Positions 43,868-53,448 of a stretch of DNA of 64,000 nucleotides are shown here, in pieces. Each line of letters opens with the position of its first letter. The first letter of the stretch is position 1. The DNA is from Acaudatibacter sp963835495 (GTDB lineage: Bacteria > Pseudomonadota > Alphaproteobacteria > Caulobacterales > Caulobacteraceae): NCBI GenBank assembly GCA_963835495.1, contig CAWIFQ010000003.1:496001-560000 (forward strand). Direction: 5' to 3'. The notes under the pieces were generated by a model. It ran no database searches. It worked only from the letters and a program-made list of their open reading frames with translations, and had not been told where the DNA came from. A program made the position numbers and the translations under genes.

Positions 43868-44380
43868 ATGGCCGCCAAGACATTTCCCGTGGAAGCAAGC
43901 CACATCCTGATGTTCGCCCGCTCGGTCGGCGACGACAACAAGGTCTATTCCGACCCCGACTACGCCAAGACCACGGAGGCCGGCGGCATCATCGCCCCGC
44001 CGACGTTCGCCCAGGCCAGCGCCCAGTTCGATCCCGACTATTTCCTGCGCCCCAAGGTCGGCCAGCCGTGGTTCGGCTCCGGCAAGAACCCGACCGGCAT
44101 CGTCCGCTCCGAGGGCGGCGGAGGCGGCGGCGGGGGTGGCGGCGGCGGGCTCCATGCCGAGCAGCACTTCGAATATCACCGCCATCTCAAGCCCGGCGAC
44201 GTGCTCACCGCGACCCACCTGCCGGGCAAGACCTGGGAGAAGGAAGGGCGCCGCTCCGGCAAGCTGGTGTTCTCCGAGAACGTCACCGAATACCGCGACC
44301 AGAACGGCGAACTGGTGATCACCGCCCGCGGCGTCGGCGTGCGCACCGAGCGCCCGGTCGATCAGAAGACGGAGGCTTAG
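43868..44380 (+). CDS. MaoC-like dehydratase, N-terminal type, with polyglycine insert
   Basis: A 170-aa hot-dog-fold protein of the FAS1-like (MaoC N-domain) dehydratase type, with PPTFAQASAQFDPDYFL and HLKPGDVLTATHLPGKTW. Between about residues 83 and 94 a run of 12 glycines interrupts the loop before LHAEQHFEYHR, the longest homopolymer in the window. Genes of this type are paired with the next one to make a complete enoyl-CoA hydratase of acyl or sterol degradation. Stops 2 bp before the next start. Confidence 0.85.
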   Translation: MAAKTFPVEASHILMFARSVGDDNKVYSDPDYAKTTEAGGIIAPPTFAQASAQFDPDYFLRPKVGQPWFGSGKNPTGIVRSEGGGGGGGGGGGGLHAEQHFEYHRHLKPGDVLTATHLPGKTWEKEGRRSGKLVFSENVTEYRDQNGELVITARGVGVRTERPVDQKTEA

Positions 44381-44382
44381 CC

Positions 44383-44805
44383 ATGGCTCTCAGCGCCAGC
44401 AAACTGAAGGTGGGCGACACCCACACCGCGCGCCTGGTCGACGACCTCAAGCGCACCCAGATCGTTCAGTATGCGGGGGCTTCCGGCGACTATAACCCGC
44501 TGCACACGGACGAGATCTTCACCACCAAGGTGGCCGGCTATCCGTCGGTGTTCGCGCACGGCATGCTGACCATGGGCATGACTGGCAAGATGCTGACCGA
44601 CTACGTCGGCGACGCGCGGCTGACCAAGTACGGGGTGCGTTTCACCAGCCAGGTCTGGCCGGGCGACACGCTGGATTCCACCGCGACGGTGAAGGAGATC
44701 AAGGACGAGGGCGGCAAGAAGCTGGTCTCGCTCGACGTCTCCACCAAGAACCAGAACGGCGTCGAGGTGCTCAGCGGCTACGCCGAAGCGCGGATCGATC
44801 CGTAG
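44383..44805 (+). CDS. MaoC-family dehydratase
   Basis: A 140-aa hot-dog protein with the catalytic R-hydratase motif YAGASGDYNPLHTDE (D, N and H) and VFAHGMLTMGMTGKML. It likely forms a heteromer with the preceding N-terminal-type protein, as in the two-subunit hydratases of cholesterol and CoA-ester catabolism. The neighbouring acyl-CoA ligase supports action on a CoA ester. Confidence 0.9.
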   Translation: MALSASKLKVGDTHTARLVDDLKRTQIVQYAGASGDYNPLHTDEIFTTKVAGYPSVFAHGMLTMGMTGKMLTDYVGDARLTKYGVRFTSQVWPGDTLDSTATVKEIKDEGGKKLVSLDVSTKNQNGVEVLSGYAEARIDP

Positions 44806-44911
44806 AGGGCGCCACGTCGCGGGGGAGGGGCGTCGCGCCGCCGATTGACCCCTCCCGGGCGATCTTGCACGCTCGGTTCCTAGCCGCATCAGACGGCGGG
44901 AGGTGCGGGCC

Positions 44912-46462
44912 ATGTATCCAGCTCATTGGGCGCGGCTGAAGCCGGAAACGCCGGCGATCATCATGGCGGCGACCGGCGAGGCCATCAGCTACGCCGAGCT
45001 GGAGCGACGCAGCAACCGGCTGGCGCACTACCTGCGCGGCCAGGGTCTGCAGCGGCTCGACCACTACTCCGTCTTCATGGAGAACCAGGCGCGCTACATC
45101 GAGGCCTGCGCCGCGGGCGAGCGGTCCGGGCTCTACTACACCTGCATCAACTCCTACCTGCAGCCGGACGAGGTCGCCTACCTGCTGCAGAACAGCCAGT
45201 CCAAGGTGCTGATCACCTCGACAGCGAAGCTGGAGATCGCCCGCGCGGCCGTGGCGGCGACGCCGGCGATCACCCGCTGCCTGGTGGTCGACGGTCCGGG
45301 CGACGGCGGGGTGTTCGTCAATCTCGACGAGGCCGTGGCGGCGATGCCGGATACGCCGATTACGGATGAAAGCCTCGGCACGGCGATGCTGTATTCGTCC
45401 GGCACCACCGGGCGGCCGAAGGGCATCATCCGGCCGCTGCCCGAGACGCCGCCCGCGCAGGGTCTGCCGCTGTTCGACTTCCTCACCCGGCTCTGGCGTT
45501 ATCGCGAGGGGATGGTCTACCTCTCGCCGGCGCCGCTCTACCACTCGGCCCCGCAGGCGGCGGTGAATCTCACTATCCGCGCCGGCGGCACGGCGGTGAT
45601 CATGGAGCACTTCGATCCGGAGGCGTTCCTGGGCCTGGTCGAGCGCTACAGGGTGACCCACAGCCAGCTGGTGCCGACGATGTTCTCGCGCATGCTGAAG
45701 CTGCCGGAGGAAGTCCGCCGTCGCTACGACCTCTCCTCGCTGGAGACCGCGATCCACGCGGCCGCGCCGTGCCCGATCCCGGTCAAGCGTCAGATGATCG
45801 AATGGTGGGGCCCGATCATTCTCGAATACTACGGCGCCACCGAGGGGCTCGGCTTCACCGCCTGCGACAGCGCCGAATGGCTCGCTCATCCCGGCACGGT
45901 GGGCAAGGTGGCGCTGGGCGATCTGCACATCCTCGACGAGGAGATGCGACCCTCGCCGCCAGGCGAGCCCGGCACGATCTGGTTCAAGACCGCGACGCCG
46001 TTCGAATACTTCCACGACGCCGAGAAGACCAAGGAGGCCCGCTCGCCCGACCAGACCATGAGCACGGTCGGCGACGTCGGCTACCTCGACGCCGACGGCT
46101 ATCTGCACCTGACCGACAGGCGCACCTTCATGATCATCTCAGGCGGGGTGAACATCTATCCGCAGGAGTGCGAGAACCTGTTGATCACCCACCCGAAAGT
46201 CGCGGACGCGGCGGTGTTCGGCGTGCCCAACGAGGACCTGGGCGAGGAGGTCAAGGCGGTGGTGCAGCCGATGCCGGGCGTCGCGGCGGGGCCGGAGCTG
46301 GAGGCCGAGCTGATCGGCTTCTGCCGCGGGCATTTGGCGCACATGAAGTGCCCGCGCTCGGTCGACTTCGCCGACGAACTGCCGCGCCTGCCGACCGGCA
46401 AGCTCTACAAGCGCCTGCTGCGCGACGCCTACTGGGGCAACCGCAGCACGCGGATCGTCTAG
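44912..46462 (+). CDS. Acyl-CoA ligase (AMP-forming)
   Basis: A 516-aa adenylate-forming enzyme, intact. Motifs: P-loop YSSGTTGRPKG, YYGATEGLGF, the hinge TDRRTFMIISGGVNIYP and the C-terminal lysine segment PRLPTGKLYKRLL. Start at ATG 44912 with GGGAGG 8 bp upstream. Together with the MaoC pair on one side and the BVMO region on the other, a role in activating a branched or cyclic carboxylic acid is plausible. The exact substrate is unknown. Confidence 0.9.
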   Translation: MYPAHWARLKPETPAIIMAATGEAISYAELERRSNRLAHYLRGQGLQRLDHYSVFMENQARYIEACAAGERSGLYYTCINSYLQPDEVAYLLQNSQSKVLITSTAKLEIARAAVAATPAITRCLVVDGPGDGGVFVNLDEAVAAMPDTPITDESLGTAMLYSSGTTGRPKGIIRPLPETPPAQGLPLFDFLTRLWRYREGMVYLSPAPLYHSAPQAAVNLTIRAGGTAVIMEHFDPEAFLGLVERYRVTHSQLVPTMFSRMLKLPEEVRRRYDLSSLETAIHAAAPCPIPVKRQMIEWWGPIILEYYGATEGLGFTACDSAEWLAHPGTVGKVALGDLHILDEEMRPSPPGEPGTIWFKTATPFEYFHDAEKTKEARSPDQTMSTVGDVGYLDADGYLHLTDRRTFMIISGGVNIYPQECENLLITHPKVADAAVFGVPNEDLGEEVKAVVQPMPGVAAGPELEAELIGFCRGHLAHMKCPRSVDFADELPRLPTGKLYKRLLRDAYWGNRSTRIV

Positions 46463-46475
46463 CCGCCGCGGCCGC

Positions 46476-47693
46476 CTACGACAGGAACCGTGTCCCACCC
46501 ATGCCGGGCAGCGTCGCCCTGGCGTGCTGGGCCGGGACGGGCGAGGCGGCCATCGCCGGGGCGTCCATCACTTCCTTGAAGGCGACCCGGAACTTGGCCA
46601 TTTCATCCGGGGTGCCGACGGTTACGCGGACCGCGTTCGGCCACACCGGCCAGATCCGGCCGATGTAGACCTTGCGACTGCGCAGGGCGTTGATCACGCC
46701 GTGGCCGTCGCGGCCCGTGTCGATCATGAAGCAGTTGCTGTGCGAAACGCCGATCGGCTTGTAGCCGGCCTGCTGCAGCCAAGCGATCGTCTCCCTGCGC
46801 GTGTCGGCGATCCATTTCTTCCGCATTGGCACCAGGTCGGCATCGTCGAGCGAGGCGTTGGCCGCGGCGAGGGCCGTAACCGGCATCATGTTCTGCAGGT
46901 AGCGCTGCAGCTTTTCGAGCAGGTCGGGTCGGGCGATGGCGACGCCACAGCGGATTCCGGCCATGCCGTACACCTTGGAGAAGGTCCGCAGCACGATCAG
47001 GTCCTTGCCGGCGACCACCTGGTCGAGCACGTCCTGCTCGTCGGACAGGTGGATGTAGGCTTCGTCGACCAACAGGACCGAGCCCGCCGGCTTATTGGCC
47101 AGGGCCCAGAGGATATCCTCCCGCTGCGTAATTGTGCCGGTCGGGTTGTTGGGGTTGCAGATGTAGATGACGCCGGCGTTCGGGTCGGCGGCGACCATTG
47201 CCTTGACGTCATGGGCGACATCAGCGGTCAGGCGCACCTTGTGGATCGGGGCGCCCTTGAACTCCGCGGCGGCGACCGGCAACTCGTACGAGGGGTCGGC
47301 GGTCACGAGGCCTCTGGTCGGCGAGGTGAAGGCCATCACCGTGTAGTGCAGGGGTTCGGACGAGCCGGCGTAGAGCGCGATGTTCTCGGGCTTGAGGCCG
47401 TGTTGCGCGGCGAACTTCGTGGTGAGCTGGTCCATCAGGTCCAGCTTGTCGTAGCGGCCGCCGAGAGGCGCGATGTCCGCAATGGCCTTGCAAGCCAGCT
47501 GGGACGGGCCGAGCGGATTCTCGTTGGCGTTGATCAGCACTGCGTCAGGCGGGATGTCGGCGCCGAGCCGGCCGTGCTGCAATCCCCAGGCGAGGTTCGC
47601 CTCGGTGACGATCGGCGCGGCGGCCGCTATCGCCGCGCCCCACATGAAGGCGCGACGCCCAACGTTCGGCCGGTCGTCAGTGGTGTCGGTCAT
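46476..47693 (-). CDS. PLP aminotransferase with Tat-type signal sequence
   Basis: Fold-type I aminotransferase close to histidinol-phosphate aminotransferase: INANENPLGPSQLACKAIAD, a beta strand with NPNNPTGT, the PLP lysine segment RTFSKVYGMAGIRCG and the C-terminal RVTVGTPDEM. The N-terminus is unusual: MTDTTDDRPNVGRRAFMWGA has a twin arginine followed by a hydrophobic alanine-rich stretch to about residue 37, the pattern of a Tat signal. HisC enzymes are normally cytoplasmic. Export of a PLP enzyme would need folding first, which Tat allows. Confidence 0.85.
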   Translation of the reverse strand: MTDTTDDRPNVGRRAFMWGAAIAAAAPIVTEANLAWGLQHGRLGADIPPDAVLINANENPLGPSQLACKAIADIAPLGGRYDKLDLMDQLTTKFAAQHGLKPENIALYAGSSEPLHYTVMAFTSPTRGLVTADPSYELPVAAAEFKGAPIHKVRLTADVAHDVKAMVAADPNAGVIYICNPNNPTGTITQREDILWALANKPAGSVLLVDEAYIHLSDEQDVLDQVVAGKDLIVLRTFSKVYGMAGIRCGVAIARPDLLEKLQRYLQNMMPVTALAAANASLDDADLVPMRKKWIADTRRETIAWLQQAGYKPIGVSHSNCFMIDTGRDGHGVINALRSRKVYIGRIWPVWPNAVRVTVGTPDEMAKFRVAFKEVMDAPAMAASPVPAQHARATLPGMGGTRFLS

Positions 47694-47861
47694 GCGAGCC
47701 CCTCCGCTTGTGCGCCAACGGCGAGTCGCCCTGGCCCGCCGCGAGAACAGCTGGCGTCATTTGGTGGCAAAACGCCGCGCGCGGCAAGCAGGTCTGGCGC
47801 GCGCGGCCAGGCGCCGGACACAGGCGCCCAAGCCTCACGCAGTCGGGCGGCCGGAACGCCC

Positions 47862-49661
47862 TCAGGCGATGTCCAGCCCCTCCATCCCGCCGTCCCGCCA
47901 GGCCTGGACCAGGGCAAAGAAGGCCACCGGGCCGGGTCCGTACAATCCGGCGAACAGGCCGTCGTCCGCGCCCGCGCGGCCTTCGCCGTTGTAGTAGCCG
48001 GGCGTGCAGGCCTGGCGGAACTCGAGGTTCAGCCTCGCGGTGTCGACGATGGTCTGCACCCAGGCCGCTTCCGCCTCCGCGGTCGGCTCGACGCTGGTGG
48101 CCTGCCGCAGGTTCGCCTCGCGCACGATGTGGGCGACGTGGTGCGCCTGTTCGGCGAGCAGGTGCGGGAAGTTGGGCGTCAGGGTGTTCTGGTTGACGCC
48201 CATGTGGAAGCAGTTGGGAAAGCCGTGGCTCATCTGGCCATGCAGGGTGCGCGGCCCCCGGGCCCAGTATTGGCTGAGGGTCACGCCATCCCGCCCGACG
48301 ATCTCGTAACCGGCGCGCCGCGTGTAGGCGGTGCCCACCTCGAAGCCCGTGGCGAAGATGATGCAGTCGACCTCGTAGTGCACGCCGTCGACATAGAGTC
48401 CGGTCTCATCGACCCGCTCCACGCCCTTGCCGCCGGTGTCGACCAGGGTGACGTTCTCGCGGTTGAAGGTCGGCAGGTAGTCGTCGTTGAACGTCGGACG
48501 CTTGCAGAACTGGCGGTACCACGGCTTCAGCGCCTCCGCGGCATCGCGGTCGCGCACCAGGGCGTCCACCCGGCCACGCACCTGGTTCATCTTGCGGAAG
48601 TCGGCCATCTCCATGGTCTGGGCCAGCTCTTCCATCGACATCGGCTTGTCGCCGCGCACGGCGGCGATGGACAGCAGGTTGCGGATGATGTCGGTCCAGC
48701 CGTCGCTGACCAGGTCCTCGTCCTGCGAACCGCCGCTGACCAGGATGTTGAAGTTCTCCATCCGGCGCTTCTGCCAGCCGGGTTCGAGCGCGGCGGCCCA
48801 GTCCGGGTCGGTAGGCTTGTTGCCGCGCAGGTCGACCGAGGAAGGCGTGCGCTGGAACACGTAGAGCTGCTTGGCGGCCGCCCCGAGGTGCGGCACGCAC
48901 TGGATCGCGGTGGCGCCGGTGCCGATGATCGCCACCCGCTTGTCGCTCAGCTTGTCCAGGTTCCCGTAGGAATTGCCGCCGGTGTAGGCGTAGTCCCAGC
49001 GGCTGGTGTGGAACGAGTGGCCCTTGTAGGTCTCGATCCCCGGAATGCCCGGCAGCTTCGGCCGGTTCAGCGGCCCGTTCGACATCACCACGTAGCGCGC
49101 CTTCATGGCGTCGTCGCGGTTGGTGGTGATCAGCCAGCGCTTTTCGTCCTCCAGCCAGCGGATCTCGCGGATCTCGGTCTGGAAGCAGGCGTCCTTGTAG
49201 AGGTCGAAGTGCTCGCCGATCCGCCGGCTATGGTCGCGGATCTCCTGGGCGAAGCTGTACTTCTCCTTGGGGATGTAGCCGGTCTCTTCCAGCAGCGGCA
49301 GGTAGATATAGCTCTCGATGTCGCACTGGGCGCCGGGATAGCGGTTCCAGTACCAAGTGCCGCCGAAGTCGCCGCCCTTCTCGAGGATGCGGATCTTCTC
49401 GACGCCGGCCTCGCGCAGCCGGGCCGCGGCCAGCAAACCGCCGAAGCCGCCGCCCACCACGAGCGCGTCAACCGTGTCGGTCAGCGGGCCGCGAACGATC
49501 GGCGCCTCGATGTAGGGATCGTCGACATAGTGGCGGAAGTCCCCCGCGACCTCGACGTACTGTTCGTTGGCGTCGGCGCGCAGGCGCTTGTCGCGCTCCC
49601 GACGGTACTTCTCGCGCAGGGCGTCGGGGTCGAAGTCGAGCTCGGCGGTGTCGAGGGGCAT
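47862..49661 (-). CDS. Baeyer-Villiger-type flavin monooxygenase
   Basis: A 599-aa FAD- and NADPH-dependent monooxygenase. The FAD site is VGGGFGGLLAA (about 69-80), followed by GGTWYWNRYPGAQCD (about 100-114), the signature of the family. The BVMO fingerprint FxGxxxHxxxWD is present as YKGHSFHTSRWDY, and the second dinucleotide fold as GTGATAIQ. The start at 49661 begins MPLDTAELDFDPD; the frame stays open further upstream without a better start. It probably inserts oxygen into a cyclic or linear ketone. Confidence 0.92.
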   Translation of the reverse strand: MPLDTAELDFDPDALREKYRRERDKRLRADANEQYVEVAGDFRHYVDDPYIEAPIVRGPLTDTVDALVVGGGFGGLLAAARLREAGVEKIRILEKGGDFGGTWYWNRYPGAQCDIESYIYLPLLEETGYIPKEKYSFAQEIRDHSRRIGEHFDLYKDACFQTEIREIRWLEDEKRWLITTNRDDAMKARYVVMSNGPLNRPKLPGIPGIETYKGHSFHTSRWDYAYTGGNSYGNLDKLSDKRVAIIGTGATAIQCVPHLGAAAKQLYVFQRTPSSVDLRGNKPTDPDWAAALEPGWQKRRMENFNILVSGGSQDEDLVSDGWTDIIRNLLSIAAVRGDKPMSMEELAQTMEMADFRKMNQVRGRVDALVRDRDAAEALKPWYRQFCKRPTFNDDYLPTFNRENVTLVDTGGKGVERVDETGLYVDGVHYEVDCIIFATGFEVGTAYTRRAGYEIVGRDGVTLSQYWARGPRTLHGQMSHGFPNCFHMGVNQNTLTPNFPHLLAEQAHHVAHIVREANLRQATSVEPTAEAEAAWVQTIVDTARLNLEFRQACTPGYYNGEGRAGADDGLFAGLYGPGPVAFFALVQAWRDGGMEGLDIA

Positions 49662-49761
49662 TTCAGGGCTCTCTGGCGGGTGTCTCACCTCGACTGAACG
49701 GCATTCACCCGTCGTGCGCAACCGTCGCAACGGCGTTACGCGACGTCCGATCACGTCAAAA

Positions 49762-50298
49762 TTAGATGAAATGCTCGGAGAGTTGCAGCCGGCGGATCTC
49801 CTGCGCGGCGTACATCGCCCGCCAGATCAGCCGCACGAAGAACAGCATCGCCACCAGCAGGAGGCCGTTTTCGGCGGCGACATTCGCGGCGTCATCGCTC
49901 CCGCTCAGCACGCGCGCCATCGTGGCCACCAGCACCGAGATCACGAAAACGCAGCAGGCCAGCAGGATCACCGCGCTGACCCAGCTGCGCGTTCGCAGCA
50001 GCACCGCGGCGGCGGCGATCTCGACCGCGGCGAACGCGATCTGGCCCAGCACGATCCAGTTCTCGCCGAAGTTCTGCCAGATCGGCCACGAGAGCTGCAG
50101 CTCGCCCCGGACCGCCGATAGCCCGAGCGCGCCCAGCGGCGCCAGGCCCACCAGAAGCAGCGACCAGGCGGTCCAGCTCACCACCTCCTGCGCCTGCCGC
50201 TCGGAGCGGATCGGCCCCCACCAGATGTGGGTTTCCTCGCGAAGATCGATCGGTATCCAAGCCACGGCCGACGTACCCTTTTGCGACGCTTGAGCCAT
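49762..50298 (-). CDS. Membrane protein, unknown function
   Basis: A 178-aa protein with four likely membrane helices (around residues 42-60, 80-100, 104-126 and 140-165) and a short charged C-terminus ending QLSEHFI. Two tryptophans near the N-terminus (HIWWGPIRSERQAQEV) resemble a DUF-type membrane family, but I cannot name it. Neighbours give no hint. Confidence 0.7.
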   Translation of the reverse strand: MAQASQKGTSAVAWIPIDLREETHIWWGPIRSERQAQEVVSWTAWSLLLVGLAPLGALGLSAVRGELQLSWPIWQNFGENWIVLGQIAFAAVEIAAAAVLLRTRSWVSAVILLACCVFVISVLVATMARVLSGSDDAANVAAENGLLLVAMLFFVRLIWRAMYAAQEIRRLQLSEHFI

Positions 50299-50393
50299 GG
50301 GTCTGCAGCGATCGCGCCAGCTGGTAAGGTTTTGTTAAGGAATGCCGGGCCGCTCGGCAAGGGCGTATCGACGTAGCTGCCGATACCGCCGGT

Positions 50394-51338
50394 TTAGTCG
50401 AACACCCGGCTTGCGGCGCTCGCCCCGCCGGCGAGGGCGCGGTAGATCGCGGCCGGCGGCGTCATCGTCACCGGCCAGATCAGAGCCTGGCCGATCGCGA
50501 ACACGGTGACGTAGGCGAGATGCGCCGGCCTGATCACCGCGGCGACCGAGCTCAGATTGGCCTGCAGCTCCGAGCCCAGCGCGCCCACCCCGCCGCCGGC
50601 CACTGCGACCGCCGCCAGGGCGATCGAGAAGGTCAATACGATCACCACGACGCTGAGCGCAAAGGCGATGAAGTAGGTCCCGAGCAGCGGCCAGAAGCGG
50701 CCCTGCGTCATCCGCCAGGCGGCGCGGAGGTCGATCTTGTGCGTCTCGAACGTCAACGGGGAGGCCAGCGACAGCCGCACCGCCAGGAACACGAAGGCGG
50801 CGATGAAGGTCGGCAGCAGAATCGCCAGGCCAAGCCCGAGCGCCAGCGCCTCGCCCGCCACAAGTCCGATGATGACGATCAGCACCACGGCGACGAGGAT
50901 CATGCTGATGTAGGCGGCGATGCCGAGCCCGGCGAAGATGGCGAACAAGCCCAGCTGTCGCAGCTCATCCGAGGCCAGCCGCAGATAGCCGAACCGTCCT
51001 TCGCCCGGTCGCAGCACGGCCCGGTTCATCGCTGCATAGAGCACGGCGTTGAGGATGAGGCCGCCGACCAGCAGCACCAGGTAGGTTGGCGCGACCTGGC
51101 GGAACAGGTCGAGCACCACGGTCGGGTCCTGGCCCGGCGGCTGCAGTCCCAGCTGCGCCAGCTTGGTGAACGCCGGCCCCGCCGAATAGGCGACGAAGAG
51201 CTCGAGCGCGAGCGAGACGACCAGCTGCAGACCGGCCCAGATGGCCACCGCCCAGGGGCGCTCCGCAACGATCCGGAACCCGGTGAACGCCGCGTCCGAC
51301 GCCGAAAACTCCGCCACCACCGCTCCTTGCCCTGCCAT
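50394..51338 (-). CDS. Multi-pass membrane protein, unknown function
   Basis: A 314-aa protein with about six transmembrane segments. Before the third segment it has a pattern of NRAVLRPGEGRFGYLRL, then ASDELRQLGLFAI; such internal similarity occurs in YciC/DUF975-like membrane proteins, but the resemblance is weak. C-terminal part WPVTMTPPAAIYRAL fits a TM-adjacent loop. It ends 95 bp before the gene at 49762, on the same strand. Confidence 0.7.
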   Translation of the reverse strand: MAGQGAVVAEFSASDAAFTGFRIVAERPWAVAIWAGLQLVVSLALELFVAYSAGPAFTKLAQLGLQPPGQDPTVVLDLFRQVAPTYLVLLVGGLILNAVLYAAMNRAVLRPGEGRFGYLRLASDELRQLGLFAIFAGLGIAAYISMILVAVVLIVIIGLVAGEALALGLGLAILLPTFIAAFVFLAVRLSLASPLTFETHKIDLRAAWRMTQGRFWPLLGTYFIAFALSVVVIVLTFSIALAAVAVAGGGVGALGSELQANLSSVAAVIRPAHLAYVTVFAIGQALIWPVTMTPPAAIYRALAGGASAASRVFD

Positions 51339-51414
51339 CGGCCGCCCGCCGAGACCGGCGCGACCTTAGGACCGATTTCGGGGGGCGTGGCAAGCCGGGC
51401 GCGACGGCTCGCGC

Positions 51415-52491
51415 CTACGCGAACAGTTCCAGCTGATCGCCCTTCGCGGTCGGGACGCTGAACTGGCTCAGGTCGAGCGGCTGGCGGACGCCGCCGAGGC
51501 CGTAGCGGCGTTTGGCGGCGGCGAAGCGGGCGCCGATCATTTCGGCGATGGGGCCGTCGCCCTTCATCCGCTCGGCCCAGCGCATGTCGTAGTCGCGGCC
51601 GTGGCGCATCTGGCGCACCAGGCTCATCACCCGCGCCGCGCGGTCGGGCCGGGCCGCCTGCAGCCACTCGCGGAACAGGTCCTTGATCTCCAGCGGCAGG
51701 CGCAACACCACATAGCCGGCCCCGGTCGCCCCGGCCTCGGCCGCGCGCTCCAGCACCGCCTCCAGCTCATGGTCGTTGAGCCCGGGGATCACCGGCGCGA
51801 ACATCACCGTCACCGGACAGCCGGCCTCGGCAATGCCTTTGATTGCGGCGATGCGTTTCTCCGGCGTCGCCGCGCGCGGCTCCATCGCCCGCGCCAGCGC
51901 CCGGTCCAGCGTGGTGACCGAGACGGCGGTCCGCCCCAGCCGCGCGGCGCCCATCGGCCCGATGATGTCGGCGTCGCGCAGGATCAGCGCCGACTTGGTG
52001 ATGATCGAGAACGGGTGGCCGAACCGCTGCAGCGTCTCCAGCACGCCGCGCGTCACCCGCAGCCGCCGCTCCTGCGGCTGGTAGGGGTCGGTGTTGCCGC
52101 CGATGTGGATCGGTCCCGGCCGGTAGCTCGGCTTGGCGAGTTCCTTGGCCAGCAGCTGGCCGGCCTCGGGCTTGAAGAAGATCCGGCTTTCGAAATCGAG
52201 CCCGGGCGAGAGGCCGACATAGGCGTGGCTGGGCCGGGCGTAGCAGTAGATGCAGCCGTGCTCGCAGCCGCGGTACGGGTTGATCGAGCGGTCGAAGCCG
52301 ACGTCGGGACTGTCGTTGCGGGCGATGATGGTCTTGGCCCGTTCGGGCGTCACCACCGTCTTCAGCTGCGTCGGCGCCTCATCCTCGCTCGTCCAGCCGT
52401 CGTCGAACGCCTCGCGCACGAGACTCTCGAACCGGCCGGAGGCGTTGGACTGGGCCCCGCGGCCGCGAGGGGAGGGAGGGGAAGCGGACAT
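51415..52491 (-). CDS. PA0069-family radical SAM protein
   Basis: Radical SAM enzyme with the iron-sulphur motif CEHGCIYCYARPSHAY (CxxxCxxC) near residue 70-80, preceded by the typical SPDVGFDRSINPYRG. The remainder includes GGNTDPYQPQE, ITKSALILRD and GPMGAARLGRTAV. This PA0069/spore-photoproduct-lyase-like family is widely conserved but has no assigned reaction. 358 aa with start at 52491. Confidence 0.9.
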   Translation of the reverse strand: MSASPPSPRGRGAQSNASGRFESLVREAFDDGWTSEDEAPTQLKTVVTPERAKTIIARNDSPDVGFDRSINPYRGCEHGCIYCYARPSHAYVGLSPGLDFESRIFFKPEAGQLLAKELAKPSYRPGPIHIGGNTDPYQPQERRLRVTRGVLETLQRFGHPFSIITKSALILRDADIIGPMGAARLGRTAVSVTTLDRALARAMEPRAATPEKRIAAIKGIAEAGCPVTVMFAPVIPGLNDHELEAVLERAAEAGATGAGYVVLRLPLEIKDLFREWLQAARPDRAARVMSLVRQMRHGRDYDMRWAERMKGDGPIAEMIGARFAAAKRRYGLGGVRQPLDLSQFSVPTAKGDQLELFA

Positions 52492-52609
52492 GGCGGCAGA
52501 GTAGGACGTCGTCCGGAACAAAACAAGAACATAGACCCACTCTTGAGGGGCCGGGCAATTGCTCTACAGCTCTGGTCGCGGACCGCTCGAGCCGCGCGGA
52601 GGAACGGCG

Positions 52610-53446
52610 ATGGACGTGATCTTGCTGGGCACCGGCTCGCCGATCCCCAATCCGCACCGGGCGGGGCCGGCGACACTGGTGCGGGCCGGCGGGGTCAACC
52701 TGCTGGCGGACTGCGGCCGCGGCGTGGTCATGCGGCTGGCGGCGGCGGGGGTCGGGCCGGCGACGATCTCGGCGGTGCTGCTGACCCACATGCACTCGGA
52801 CCACATCACCGACCTCAACGACGTCATCACCACCCACTGGGTGACGAACCAGGCGCCGACGCCGTTGAAGGTGTTCGGGCCGATCGGGGCCAAGGCGCTG
52901 GTCGAGGCGACGCTGGCCATGCTCGCGTTCGACGTGAAGTATCGCATCGACCATCATGACGACCTCAATGTCGGTCCAACGGTCGAGACGACGGAACTCT
53001 CGCCGGGCGACAGCTTCAGCATCGCCGACTTCACGATCAGCGCGCACCGCACCGACCACTCGCCGGTGTTCCCGACGCTCGGCTATCGCATCGAGCGCGC
53101 TGGCGGCGTCGTCGCGCTGGCCGGCGACACCGTGCCTTGCCCAGAACTCGACGAAATGTGCCAGGGCGCCGACGTCTACGTGCAGACGGTGATCCGCGAC
53201 GACATGGTGCGGCGCGTACCCTCGGCGCGGCTGCAGGACATCCTCGACTACCACTCGACCGTCGAACAGGCCGCGCAGACGGCGCAGCGCGCCGGCGTGA
53301 AGACCCTGATGCTGACCCACTACGTGCCGCCGCTGATGCCCGGCCAGGAAGACGAGTGGCGCGCCATCGCCCGGCCGCACTTCGATGGCGAGATCGTGCT
53401 TGGCGATGACCTGACCAGCGTCTCGGTCGCCGCGAAGGCGAGCTGA
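52610..53446 (+). CDS. RNase Z-like MBL-fold hydrolase
   Basis: Metallo-beta-lactamase fold of the RNase Z / arylsulfatase branch: opening LLGTGSPIPNPHRAGPA, zinc motif THMHSDHITDL (H60, H62, D64, H65), AGDTVPCPE and the C-terminal LMLTHYVPP. 278 aa. It may process tRNA 3' ends or hydrolyse sulfate or phosphate esters; the exosite arm of tRNase Z is not evident, so the latter is more likely. Start at 52610 has GGAGG 7 bp upstream. Confidence 0.85.
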   Translation: MDVILLGTGSPIPNPHRAGPATLVRAGGVNLLADCGRGVVMRLAAAGVGPATISAVLLTHMHSDHITDLNDVITTHWVTNQAPTPLKVFGPIGAKALVEATLAMLAFDVKYRIDHHDDLNVGPTVETTELSPGDSFSIADFTISAHRTDHSPVFPTLGYRIERAGGVVALAGDTVPCPELDEMCQGADVYVQTVIRDDMVRRVPSARLQDILDYHSTVEQAAQTAQRAGVKTLMLTHYVPPLMPGQEDEWRAIARPHFDGEIVLGDDLTSVSVAAKAS

Positions 53447-53448
53447 GC

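Noticed and set aside
46524..49697. Open frame of about 1050 codons on the plus strand
   Set aside because: Antisense to the aminotransferase and BVMO genes; the product is a low-complexity mix without recognisable motifs.
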